DNA of 44,933 nt, from assembly GCA_002189035.1 (NCBI GenBank), contig NEEC01000250.1:1-44933 (forward strand), written 5' to 3'. Made by a program: the position numbers and the translations under genes. The notes under the pieces were generated by a model. That model searched no databases. It worked only from the letters and a program-made list of their open reading frames with translations, and was not told where the DNA came from. Of the stretch, positions 36,002-44,933 are shown piece by piece. How positions within the stretch are numbered: position 1 is the stretch's first letter; every line of letters begins with the position of its first letter. This stretch comes from Utricularia gibba. Lineage: Eukaryota; Streptophyta; Magnoliopsida; Lamiales; Lentibulariaceae.

Positions 36002-36622
36002 GTGATGCATTTATTAACGTTGGGTTTTCGGCGGCTGCCTACATGCTTTTTCAAGGAAAAGTTGTCGTTTTTTGGCGGGTGCTGTTGTTGGGAACTTCGT
36101 CCGGACCAAGGTTCGGTCTGACTTCACAGCACAATAAGGTCCCATTCGACGAAAATCGTGATACCTTTATTGAAGTTAGGATCTCATGACCACCCCAAAT
36201 GCTTTTTTCAATAGCATGCTATACACTTGAGAAAGCGCTTTTCTGGGTCACCGAGATCGGGCCAGAGGTCGGGTCGGCTCTTGCCCATAGTCAGTTGTAG
36301 CCCGGAAAATAAGTCATGCATTTATCAACGTTGGTTTCCGGCGGCTGCCTAAATGGTTTTTCAAGCAAAGCTTGCCGTTTAAGGCGGGTGCTGTCGTTGG
36401 CAGCTTTGTAAGGGCCCAAGGTTTGGTCTGGCTCCTGAGCCCAAATCGGGTCCTACTCGATGAAAATCGTGATGCATTTAATGAAGTTAGGATGTCATGA
36501 GCGCCCCAAATGGTTTTCTCAACAACCTGATTTTTATTCGACGAGGTGCTTTAGCTGGCACTAGTATCGAGCAAATGGTCGAGTCGCGCTCTGGCCCATA
36601 GTCATTTTGGCCCGGCCAAAAA
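36002..36622 (+). repeat. Type-beta dimer, unit 48
   Basis: A2 has the private variants TTCAATAGCATGC and GAGAAAGCGC, then switches to B2 (GGGCCAGAGGTCGGG, CATAGTCAGTTG). C1 starts at 36313 with GTCATGCAT. C2 has TTTTTATTCGACGAGG with GCTTTAGCTGGC. Confidence 0.86.
36605..36621. repeat. 17-nt perfect palindrome at the C2/A1 border
   Basis: TTTTGGCCCGGCCAAAA is an inverted repeat with 8-bp arms and one central base. The usual border here is TTTGTAGCCCGGCCAAAA, with an imperfect left arm. The palindrome is found only at a few block-III borders. Confidence 0.85.
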
Positions 36623-37237
36623 GTGATGCATTTATTAACGTTGGGTTTTTCGGCGGCTGCCTACATGCTTTTTCAAGGAAAAGTTGTCGTTTTTGGCGGG
36701 TGCTGTTGTTGGGAACTTCGTCCGGACCCAAGGTTCGGTCTGACTTCACAGCACAAGGTCCCATTCGACGAAAATCGTGATACCTTTATTGAAGTTAGGA
36801 TCTCATGACCACCCCAAATGCTTTTTCAATAGCATGCTATACACTTGAGAAAGCGCTTTTGGGTCACCGAGATCGGGCCAGAATTCGGGTCGGGCTCTTG
36901 CCCATAGTCAGTGTAGCCCGGAAAAAGTGATGCATTTATCAACGTTGGGTTTCGGCGGCTGCCTAAATGGTTTTTCAAGCAACAGCTTGCCGTTTTAAGG
37001 CGGGTGCTGTCGTTGGCAGCTTTGTAAGGGCCCAAGGTTTGGTCTGGCTCCTGAGCCCAATCGGTCCTACTCGATGAAAATCGTGATGCATTTAATGAAG
37101 TTAGGATGTCATGAGCGCCCCAAATGGTTTTCTCAACAACCTGATTTTTATTCGACGAGGTGCTTTAGCTGGCTCTAGTATCGAGCAAATGGTCGAGTCG
37201 CGCTCTGGCCCATAGTCATTTTGGCCCGGCCAAAAAA
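36623..37237 (+). repeat. Type-beta dimer, unit 49
   Basis: It is the same construction as unit 48, but the switch lies further right: GGGCCAGAATTCGGG keeps the EcoRI site and CTCTTGCCCATAG follows. C1 starts at 36927 and keeps the normal GTGATGCAT anchor. Confidence 0.84.
37219..37235. repeat. 17-nt palindrome, second copy
   Basis: This is the same TTTTGGCC-C-GGCCAAAA inverted repeat, here at the border between units 49 and 50. Confidence 0.85.
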
Positions 37238-37856
37238 GTGATGCATTTATTAACGTTGGGTTTTCGGCGGCTGCCTACATGCTTTTTCAAGGAAAAGTTG
37301 TCGTTTTTTGGCGGGTGCTGTTGTTGGGAACTTCGTCCGGACCCAAGGTTCGGTCTGACTTCACAGCACAATAAGGTCCCATTCGACGAAAATCGTGATA
37401 CCTTTATTGAAGTTAGGATCTCATGACCACCCCAAATGCTTTTTCAATAGCATGCTATACACTTGAGAAGGCGCTTTTTTGGGTCACCGAGATCGGGCCA
37501 GAGGTCGGGTCGGGCTCGCCCAAGTCAGTTGTAGCCCGGAAAATAAGTCATGCATTTTTCAATGTTGGGTTTCGGCGGCTGCCTAAATGGTTTTTCAAGC
37601 AACAGCTTGCCGTTTAAGGCGGGTGCTGTCGTTGGCAGCTTTGTAAGGGCCCAAGGTTTGGTCTGGCTCCTGAGCCCAATCGGTCCTACTCGATGAAAAT
37701 CGTGATGCATTTAATGAAGTTAGGATGTCATGAGCGCCCCAAATGGTTTTCTCAACAACCTGATTTATATTTGACGAGGTGCTCTAGGTGGCACTAGTAT
37801 CGAGCAATGGTCGAGTCGCGCTCTGGCCCATAGTCATTTGTAGCCCGGCCAAAAAA
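37238..37856 (+). repeat. Type-beta dimer, unit 50
   Basis: A2 carries TTCAATAGCATGC and switches to GGGCCAGAGGTCGGG. C1 starts at 37547 with GTCATGCATTTTTCAATG, an anchor altered at several bases. Confidence 0.85.
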
Positions 37857-39735
37857 GTTATGCATTTATTAACGTTGGGTTTTCGGCGGCTGCCTACATG
37901 CTTTTTCAAGGAAAAGTTGTCGTTTTTTTGGCGGGTGCTGTTGTTGGGAACTTCGTCCGGACCCAAGGTTCGGTCTGACTTCACAGCACAATAAGGTCCC
38001 ATTCGACGAAAATCGTGATACCTTTATTGAAGTTAGGATCTCATGACCACCCCAAATGCTTTTTTCAACAGCATGCTATACACTTGAGAAGGCACTTTTG
38101 TGGGTCACCGAGATCGGGCCGGAATTCGGGTCGAGCTCGGGCCCAAAGTCAGCTGTAGCCCGACAAAAGAAGTGATGCATTTATTAACGTTGGGTTGTCG
38201 GCGGCTGCCCACATGGTTTTTCAAGCAACAGCTTGCCGTTTTAAGGCGGGTGCTGTCGTTGGCAGCTTTGTAAGGGCCCAAGGTTTTGGTCTGGCTCCTG
38301 AGCCCAATCGGGTCCTACTCGATGAAAATCGTGATGCATTTAATGAAGTTAGGATGTCATGAGCGCCCCAAATGGTTTTCTCAACAACCTGATTTATATT
38401 TGACGAGGTGCTCTAGGCTGGCACTAGTATCGAACAAATGGTCGAGTCGCGCTCTGGCCCATAGTCATTTGTAGCCCGGCCAAAAAGTGATGCATTTATT
38501 AACGTTGGGTTTTCGGCGGCTGCCTACATGCTTTTTCAAGGAAAAGTTGTCGTTTTTTGGCGGGTGCTGTTGTTGGAACTTCGTCCGGACCCAGGTTTGG
38601 TCTGACTTCACAGCACAATAAGGTCCCATTCGACGAAAATCGTGATACCTTTATTGAAGTTAGGATCTCATGACCACCCCAAATGCTTTTTTCAACAGCA
38701 TGCTATACACTTGAGAAGGCGCTTTTGTGGGTCACGAGATCGGGCCGGAATTCGGGTCGAGCTCGGGCCCAAAGTCAGCTGTAGCCCGACAAAAGAAGTG
38801 ATGCATTTATTAACGTTGGGTTGTCGGCGGCTGCCCACATGGTTTTTCAAGCAACAGCTTGCCGTTTTAAGGCGGGTGCTGTCGTTGGCAGCTTTGTAAG
38901 GGCCCAAGGTTTGGTCTGGCTCCTGAGCCCAATCGGGTCCTACTCGATGAAAATCGTGATGCATTTAATGAAGTTAGGATGTCATGAGCGCCCCAAATGG
39001 TTTTCTCAACAACCTGATTTATATTTGACGAGGTGCTCTAGGCTGGCACTAGTATCGAACAAATGGTCGAGTCGCGCTCTGGCCATAGTCATTTGTAGCC
39101 CGGCCAAAAAAGTGATGCATTTATTAACGTTGGGTTTTCGGCGGCTGCCTACATGCTTTTTCAAGGAAAAGTTGTCGTTTTTTGGCGGGTGCTGTTGTTG
39201 GGAACTTCGTCCGGACCCAAGGTTCGGTCTGACTTCACAGCACAATAAGGTCCCATTCGACGAAAATCGTGATACCTTTATTGAAGTTAGGATCTCATGA
39301 CCACCCAAATGCTTTTTTCAACAGCATGCTTTAACTTGAGAAGGCGCTTTTGTGGGTCACGATCGGGCCGGAATTCGGGTCGAGCTCGGGCCCAAAGTCA
39401 GCTGTAGCCCGACAAAAGAAGTGATGCATTTATTAACGTTGGGTTGTCGGCGGCTGCCCACATGGTTTTTCAAGCAACAGCTTGCCGTTTTAAGGCGGGT
39501 GCTGTCGTTGGCAGCTTTGTAAGGGCCCAAGGTTTCGTCTGGCTCCTTAGCCCAATCGGGTCCTACTCGATGAAAATCGTGATGCATTTAATGAAGTTAG
39601 GATGTCATGAGCGCCCCAAATGGTTTTCTCAACAACCTGATTTATATTTGACGAGGTGCTCTAGGCTGGCACTAGTATCGAGCAAATGGTCGAGTCGCGC
39701 TCTGGCCCATAGTCATTTGTAGCCCGGCCAAAAAA

Positions 39736-40352
39736 GTGATGCATTTATTAACGTTGGGTTTTCGGCGGCTGCCTACATGCTTTTTCAAGGAAAAGTTGTC
39801 GTTTTTTTGGCGGGTGCTGTTGTTGGGAACTTCGTCCGGACCCAAGGTTCGGTCTGACTTCACAGCACAATAAGGTCCCATTCGACGAAAATCGTGATAC
39901 CTTTATTGAAGTTAGGATCTCATGACCACCCCAAATGCTTTTTTCAATAGCATGCTATACACTTGAGAAAGCGCTTTTGTGGGTCACCGAGATCGGGGTC
40001 GGGTCGGGCTCTTGCCCAAGTCAGTTGTAGCCCGGAAAATAAGTCATGCATTTATAATGTTGGGTTTCGGCGGCTGCCAAATGGTTTTTCAAGCAACAGC
40101 TTGCCGTTTTAAGGCGGGTGCTGTCGTTGGCAGCTTTGTAAGGGCCCAAGGTTTGGTCTGGCTCCTGAGCCCAATCGGTCCTACTCGATGAAAATCGTGA
40201 TGCATTTAATGAAGTTAGGATGTCATGAGCGCCCCAAATGGTTTTCTCAACAACCTGATTTATATTTGACGAGGTGCTCTAGGCTGGCACTAGTATCGAA
40301 CAAATGGTCGAGTCGCGCTCTGGCCCATAGTCATTTGTAGCCCGGCCAAAAA
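39736..40352 (+). repeat. Type-beta dimer, unit 54
   Basis: A2 has TTCAATAGCATGC and GAGAAAGCGC, then ATCGGGGTCGGGTCGGGCTC, with GAATTC lost. C1 starts at 40043 with GTCATGCATTTATAATG. It lies alone among alpha dimers, four units after unit 50. Confidence 0.85.
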
Positions 40353-40980
40353 GTGATGCATTTATTAACGTTGGGTTTTCGGCGGCTGCCTACATGCTTT
40401 TTCAAGGAAAAGTTGTCGTTTTTTGGCGGGTGCTGTTGTTGGGAACTTCGTCCGGACCCAAGGTTCGGTCTGACTTCACAGCACAATAAGGTCCCATTCG
40501 ACGAAAATCGTGATACCTTTATTGAAGTTAGGATCTCATGACCACCCCAAATGCCTTTTTCAACAGCATGCTATACACTTGAGAAGGCGCTTTTGTGGGT
40601 CACCGAGATCGGGCCGGAATTCGGGTCGAGCTCGGGCCCAAAGTCAGCTGTAGCCCGAAAAAGAAGTGATGCATTTATTAACGTTGGGTTGTCGGCGGCT
40701 GCCCACATGGTTTTTCAAGCAACAGCTTGCCGTTTTAAGGCGGGTGCTGTCGTTGGCAGCTTTGTAAGGGCCCAAGGTTTGGTCTGGCTCCTGAGCCCAA
40801 TCGGGTCCTACTCGATGAAAATCGTGATGCATTTAATGAAGTTAGGATGTCATGAGCGCCCCAAATGGTTTTCTCAACAACCTGATTTTTATTCGACGAG
40901 GTGCTTTAAGCTGGCTCTAGTATCGAGCAAATGGTCGAGTCGCGCTCTGGCCCATAGTCATTTGTAGCCCGGCCAAAAAA

Positions 40981-41894
40981 GTGATGCATTTATTAACGTT
41001 GGGTTTTCGGCGGCTGCCTACATGCTTTTTGAAGAAAAGTTGTCGTTTTTTGGCGGGTGCTGTTGTTGGGAACTTCGTCCGGACCAAGGTTCGGTCTGAC
41101 TTCACAGCACAATAAGGTCCCATTCGACGAAAATCGTGATACCTTTATTGAAGTTAGGATCTCATGACCACCCCAAATGCTTTTTTCAACAGCATGCTAT
41201 ACACTTGAGAAGGCGCTTTGTGGGTCACCGAGATCGGGCCGGAATTCGGGTCGAGCTCGGGCCCAAAGTCAACTGTAACCCGACAAAGAAGTGATGCATT
41301 TATTAACGTTGGGTTGTCGGCGGCTGCCCACATGGTTTTTCAAGCAACAGCTTGCCGTTTTAAGGCGGGTGCTGTCGTTGGCAGCTTTGTAAGGGCCCAG
41401 GTTCGGTCTGGTTCCTAAGCCCAATCGGGTCCTAGTCGATGAAAATCGTGATGCATTTGCTTTTGTTAGGATGTCATGAGAACCCAATGGGTTTTCTCCA
41501 CACTCTACTTTATAATTGAGAAGGCGCTCTCGGGGGTTTTGGGAAAGGGTCGGTCGGGGGTCAGTGTAGCCCGACAAAAGAAGTGATGCATTTATTAACG
41601 TTGGGTTTCGGCGGCTGCCTAAATGGTTTTTCAAGCAACAGCTTGCCGTTTTAAGGCGGGTGCTGTCGTTGGCAGCTTTGTAAGGGCCCAAGGTTTGGTC
41701 TGGCTCCTGAGCCCAATCGGGTCCTACGATGAAAATCGTGATGCATTTAATGAAGTTAGGATGTCATGAGCGCCCCAAATGGTTTTCTCAACAACCTGAT
41801 TTATATTTGACGAGGTGCTCTAGGCTGGCACTAGTATCGAGCAAATGGTCGAGTCGCGCTCTGGCCCATAGTCATTTGTAGCCCGGCCAAAAAA
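40981..41894 (+). repeat. Trimer island in block III (unit 56) with hybrid C start
   Basis: Monomers start at 40981 (A), 41291 (B) and 41583 (C-like); the unit is 914 bp. B keeps a true B2 half, but its end reads CAGTGTAGCCCGACAAAAG, the A2-type border, and the next monomer starts with the A/B form TTATTAACG before continuing as C1 (CTGCCTAAATGG). The B2/C1 border has therefore been replaced by an A2/B1 border. Confidence 0.84.
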
Positions 41895-42521
41895 GTGATG
41901 CATTTATTAACGTTGGGTTTTCGGCGGCTGCCTACATGCTTTTTCAAGGAAAAGTTGTCGTTTTTTGGCGGGTGCTGTTGTTGGGAACTTCGTCCGGACC
42001 CAAGGTTCGGTCTGACTTCACAGCACAATAAGGTCCCATTCGACGAAAATCGTGATACCTTTATTGAAGTTAGGATCTCATGACCACCCCAAATGCTTTT
42101 TTCAACAGCATGCTATACACTTGAGAAGGCGCTTTTGTGGTCACCGAGATCGGGCCGGAATTCGGGTCGAGCTCGGGCCCAAAGTCAGCTGTAGCCCGAC
42201 AAAAGAAGTGATGCATTTATTAACGTTGGTTGTCGGCGGCTGCCCACATGGTTTTTCAAGCAACAGCTTGCCGTTTTAAGGCGGGTGCTGTCGTTGGCAG
42301 CTTTGTAAGGGCCCAAGGTTTGGTCTGGCTCCTGAGCCCAATCGGGTCCTACTCGATGAAAATCGTGATGCATTTAATGAAGTTAGGATGTCATGAGCGC
42401 CCCAAATGGTTTTCTCAACAACCTGATTTATATTTGACGAGGTGCTCTAGGCTGGCACTAGTATCGAGCAAATGGTCGAGTCGCGCTCTGGCCCATAGTC
42501 ATTTGTAGCCCGGCCAAAAAA
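41895..42521 (+). repeat. Representative block-III alpha dimer (unit 57)
   Basis: A starts at 41895 and the B1::C2 chimera at 42208; total 627 bp. A2 contains both GAATTC and GAGCTC (GGGTCGAGCTCGGGCCC). The chimera has AAGGCGGGTG, GTTTGGTCTGG and CTCCTGAGCCC. This form differs from block-I dimers at many fixed sites. Confidence 0.9.
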
Positions 42522-43751
42522 GTGATGCATTTATTAACGTTGGTTTTCGGCGGCTGCCTACATGCTTTTTCAAGGAAAAGTTGTCGTTTTTTGGCGGGTG
42601 CTGTTGTTGGGAACTTCGTCCGGACCCAAGGTTCGGTCTGACTTCACAGCACAATAAGGTCCCATTCGACGAAAATCGTGATACCTTTATTGAAGTTAGG
42701 ATCTCATGACCACCCAAATGCTTTTTTCAACAGCATGCTATACACTTGAGAAGGCGCTTTTGTGGGTCACCGAGATCGGCCGGAATTCGGGTCGAGCTCG
42801 GGCCCAAAGTCAGCTGTAGCCCGACAAAAGAAGTGATGCATTTATTAACGTTGGGTTGTCGGCGGCTGCCCACATGGTTTTTCAAGCAACAGCTTGCCGT
42901 TTTAAGGCGGGTGCTGTCGTTGGCAGCTTTGTAAGGGCCCAAGGTTTGGTCTGGCTCCTGAGCCCAATCGGGTCCTACTCGATGAAAATCGTGATGCATT
43001 TAATGAAGTTAGGATGTCATGAGCGCCCCAAATGGTTTCTCAACAACCTGATTTATATTTGACGAGGTGCTCTAGGCTGGCACTAGTATCGAGCAAATGG
43101 TCGAGTCGCGCTCTGGCCCATAGTCATTGTAGCCCGGCCAAAAAAGTGATGCATTTATTAACGTTGGGTTTTCGGCGCTGCCTACATGCTTTTTCAAGGA
43201 AAGTTGTCGTTTTTTTTGGGGTGCTGTTGTTGGGAACTTCGTCCGGACCCAAGGTTCGGTCTGACTTCACAGCACAATAAGGTCCCATTCGACGAAAATC
43301 GTGATACCTTTATTGAAGTTAGGATCTCATGACCACCCCAAATGCTTTTTTCAACAGCATGCTATACACTTGAGAAGGCGCTTTTGTGGGTCACCGAGAT
43401 CGGGCCGGAATTCGGGTCGAGCTCGGCCCAAAGTCAGCTGTAGCCCGACAAAAGAAGTGATGCATTTATTAACGTTGCGTTGTCGGCGGCTGCCCACATG
43501 GTTTTTCAAGCAACAGCTTGCCGTTTTAAGGCGGGTGCTGTCGTTGGCAGCTTTGTAAGGGCCCAAGGTTTGGTCTGGCTCCTGAGCCCAATCGGGTCCT
43601 ACTCGATGAAAATCGTGATGCATTTAATGAAGTTAGGATGTCATGAGCGCCCCAAATGGTTTTCTCAACAACCTGATTTTTATTCGACGAGGTGCTTTAA
43701 GCTGGCTCTAGTATCGAGCAAATGGTCGAGTCGCGCTCTGGCCCATAGTCA

Positions 43752-43768
43752 TTTTGGCCCGGCCAAAA
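43752..43768. repeat. 17-nt palindrome, third copy
   Basis: The same inverted repeat at the border between units 59 and 60, about 6.5 kb away from the second copy. Confidence 0.85.
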
Positions 43769-44396
43769 AAGTGATGCATTTATTAACGTTGGTTTTCGGC
43801 GGCTGCCTACATGCTTTTTCAAGGAAAAGTTGTCGTTTTTTGGCGGGTGCTGTTGTTGGGAACTTCGTTCGGACCCAAGGTTCGTCTGACTTCACAGCAC
43901 AATAAGGTCCCATTCGACGAAAATCGTGATACCTTTATTGAAGTTAGGATCTCATGACCACCCCAAATGCTTTTTTTCAACAGCATGCTATACACTTGAG
44001 AAGGCGCTTTTGTGGGTCACCGAGATCGGGCCGGAATTCGGGTCGAGCTCGGGCCCAAAGTCAGCTGTAGCCCGACAAAAGAAGTGATGCATTTATTAAC
44101 GTTGGGTTGTCGGCGGCTGCCCACATGGTTTTTCAAGCAACAGCTTGCCGTTTTAAGGCGGGTGCTGTCGTTGGCAGCTTTGTAAGGGCCCAAGGTTTGG
44201 TCTGGCTCCTGAGCCCAATCGGGTCCTACTCGATGAAAATCGTGATGCATTTAATGAAGTTAGGATTCATGAGCGCCCCAAATGGTTTTCTCAACAACCT
44301 GATTTATATTTGACGAGGTGCTCTAGGCTGGCACTAGTATCGAGCAAATGTCGAGTCGCGCTCTGGCCCATAGTCATTTGTAGCCCGGCCAAAAAA

Positions 44397-44933
44397 GTGA
44401 TGCATTTATTAACGTTGGGTTTTCGGCGGCTGCCTACATGCTTTTTCAAGGAAAAGTTGTCGTTTTTGGCGGGTGCTTGTTGGAACTTCGTCCGGACCCA
44501 AGGTTCGGTCTGACTTCACAGCACAATAAGGTCCCATTCGACGAAAATCGTGATACCTTTATTGAAGTTAGGATCTCATGACCACCCAAATGCTTTTTTC
44601 AACAGCATGCTATACACTTGAGAAGGCGCTTTTGTGGGTCACCGAGATCGGGCCGGAATTCGGGTCGAGCTCGGGCCCAAAGTCAGCTGTAGCCCGACAA
44701 AAGAAGTGATGCATTTATTAACGTTGGTTGTCGGCGGCTGCCCACATGGTTTTTCAAGCAACAGCTTGCCGTTTTTAAGGCGGGTGCTGTCGTTGGCAGC
44801 TTTGTAAGGGCCCAAGGTTTGGTCTGGCTCCTGAGCCCAATCGGGTCCTACTCGATGAAAATCGTGATGCATTTAATGAAGTTAGGATGTCATGAGCGCC
44901 CCAAATGGTTTTCTCAACAACCTGATTTTTATT
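44397..44933 (+). repeat. Partial alpha dimer at the right edge (unit 61)
   Basis: A starts at 44397 and the B1::C2 chimera at 44706, cut off by the window in C2 at CCTGATTTTTATT, the variant form seen at units 48, 49, 55 and 59. The array continues to the right. Confidence 0.9.

Larger units (their letters stand above)
1..44933 (+). repeat. Satellite DNA array, HOR-organised, fills the window
   Basis: Every part of the window aligns to one repeat family in one orientation. The anchor GTGATGCATTTAT recurs about every 310-316 bases (61 A, 56 B-like and 28 C-like monomers), and a related anchor lies at the midpoint of each monomer, so the basic unit is about 157 bp. Copies of the same class differ mostly by one-base indels and a few substitutions, which shows recent homogenisation. 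Neither end reaches flanking sequence, so the true array is longer. No rRNA, tRNA, transposon, telomeric motif or unique insert is visible anywhere. The likely role is structural heterochromatin, possibly centromeric, because the unit is of nucleosome size; that role is inference. I do not recognise the family by name. Strand is arbitrary. Confidence 0.97.
32593..44933 (+). repeat. Block III: mixed dimeric HOR sub-array with trimer islands
   Basis: Unit starts are 32593, 33208, 33814, 34440, 35377, 36002, 36623, 37238, 37857, 38487, 39112, 39736, 40353, 40981, 41895, 42522, 43146, 43771 and 44397. Type alpha dimers (units 43, 45, 47, 51, 52, 53, 55, 57-61) are A followed by a B1::C2 chimera, marked by GGGTCGAGCTCGG in A2 and CCCGACAAAAG (or a one-base variant) at the A/B border. 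Type beta dimers (44, 48, 49, 50, 54) are A1-(A2::B2)-C1-C2. Units 46 and 56 are trimers. Late B1 reads CTCCTGAGCCC, not the block-I CTCCTTAGCCC (unit 53 is an exception), so these dimers are not simple copies of block I. Confidence 0.93.

Noticed and set aside
1-44933. Many open reading frames of 60-190 codons on both strands, with the same peptides recurring in copy after copy
   Set aside because: They recur only because the DNA is tandemly repeated. Subunit and HOR lengths (157, about 314, 629, 940) are not multiples of three, frames are interrupted by one-base indels differing between copies, both strands are equally open over the same bases, and no protein domain is recognisable.
1-44933. 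A protein-coding tandem repeat gene
   Set aside because: No frame stays open across even a few HOR units, and copies vary by indels not in multiples of three, the opposite of selection on a coding repeat.
1-44933. CRISPR array
   Set aside because: There are no short direct repeats separated by unique spacers; all sequence between anchors is itself repeated, and no cas gene is present.
1-44933. CENP-B box in the monomers
   Set aside because: The best candidates, ATTCGACGAAAATCGTG in A1 and ATTCGGGTCGAGCTCGG in A2 of some units, each miss essential positions of the NTTCGNNNNANNCGGGN core. No full match was seen on either strand.
1-44933. Ribosomal DNA intergenic spacer subrepeats
   Set aside because: No rRNA sequence appears in 45 kb, and the array never breaks for a transcription unit.
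1-44933. Transposon or retroelement insertion, or telomere repeats, within the array
   Set aside because: I saw no terminal repeats, target-site duplications, polyprotein motifs or TTTAGGG/TTAGGG runs. All unit-length anomalies are explained by gain or loss of satellite subunits or by small deletions.

Overview
The whole 44,933-base window is one uninterrupted, head-to-tail tandem satellite DNA array. I found no gene, RNA gene, transposon, telomere repeat or unique sequence in it. An array of this type (about 157-bp basic unit, layered higher-order repeats, tens of kilobases) is typical of eukaryotic centromeric, pericentromeric or subtelomeric heterochromatin. The unit length and style fit a flowering plant best, but I do not recognise the satellite family and cannot name the organism.

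The array has several levels. The smallest recognisable unit is about 157 bp and starts with a GTGATGCATTT-like anchor. Two diverged 157-bp halves make a monomer of about 314 bp. Three monomer classes occur: A (A1+A2), B (B1+B2) and C (C1+C2). They are joined into higher-order repeat (HOR) units that I number 1-61 by the start of each A monomer. In total I count 61 A, 56 B or B-like, and 28 C or C-like monomers, all in the same orientation.

There are three blocks. Block I (1 to about 15,495) has 24 dimeric HOR units of about 629 bp, A1-A2-B1-C2, whose second monomer is a B1::C2 chimera. Block II (about 15,496 to 32,592) is mostly trimeric HOR units of about 940 bp, A1-A2-B1-B2-C1-C2. Three of its units (26, 30 and 34) are tetrameric, with an extra C1::B2 chimeric monomer, and they recur every fourth unit, giving a super-period of about 4 kb. 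Block III (32,593 to the end) returns to dimers with different diagnostic bases. Most are A-(B1::C2) with a GAGCTC marker, five are a second type built as A1-(A2::B2)-C1-C2, and two trimers (units 46 and 56) remain as islands.

The most interesting content is evolutionary. The window appears to hold both reciprocal products of unequal exchange between monomers B and C: the B1::C2 deletion product (dimers) and the C1::B2 duplication product (tetramers). It also holds a second, separate deletion route. Open reading frames of 60-190 codons occur on both strands, but they are by-products of repetition: neither 157 nor the HOR lengths are multiples of three, and single-base indels break the frames from copy to copy.
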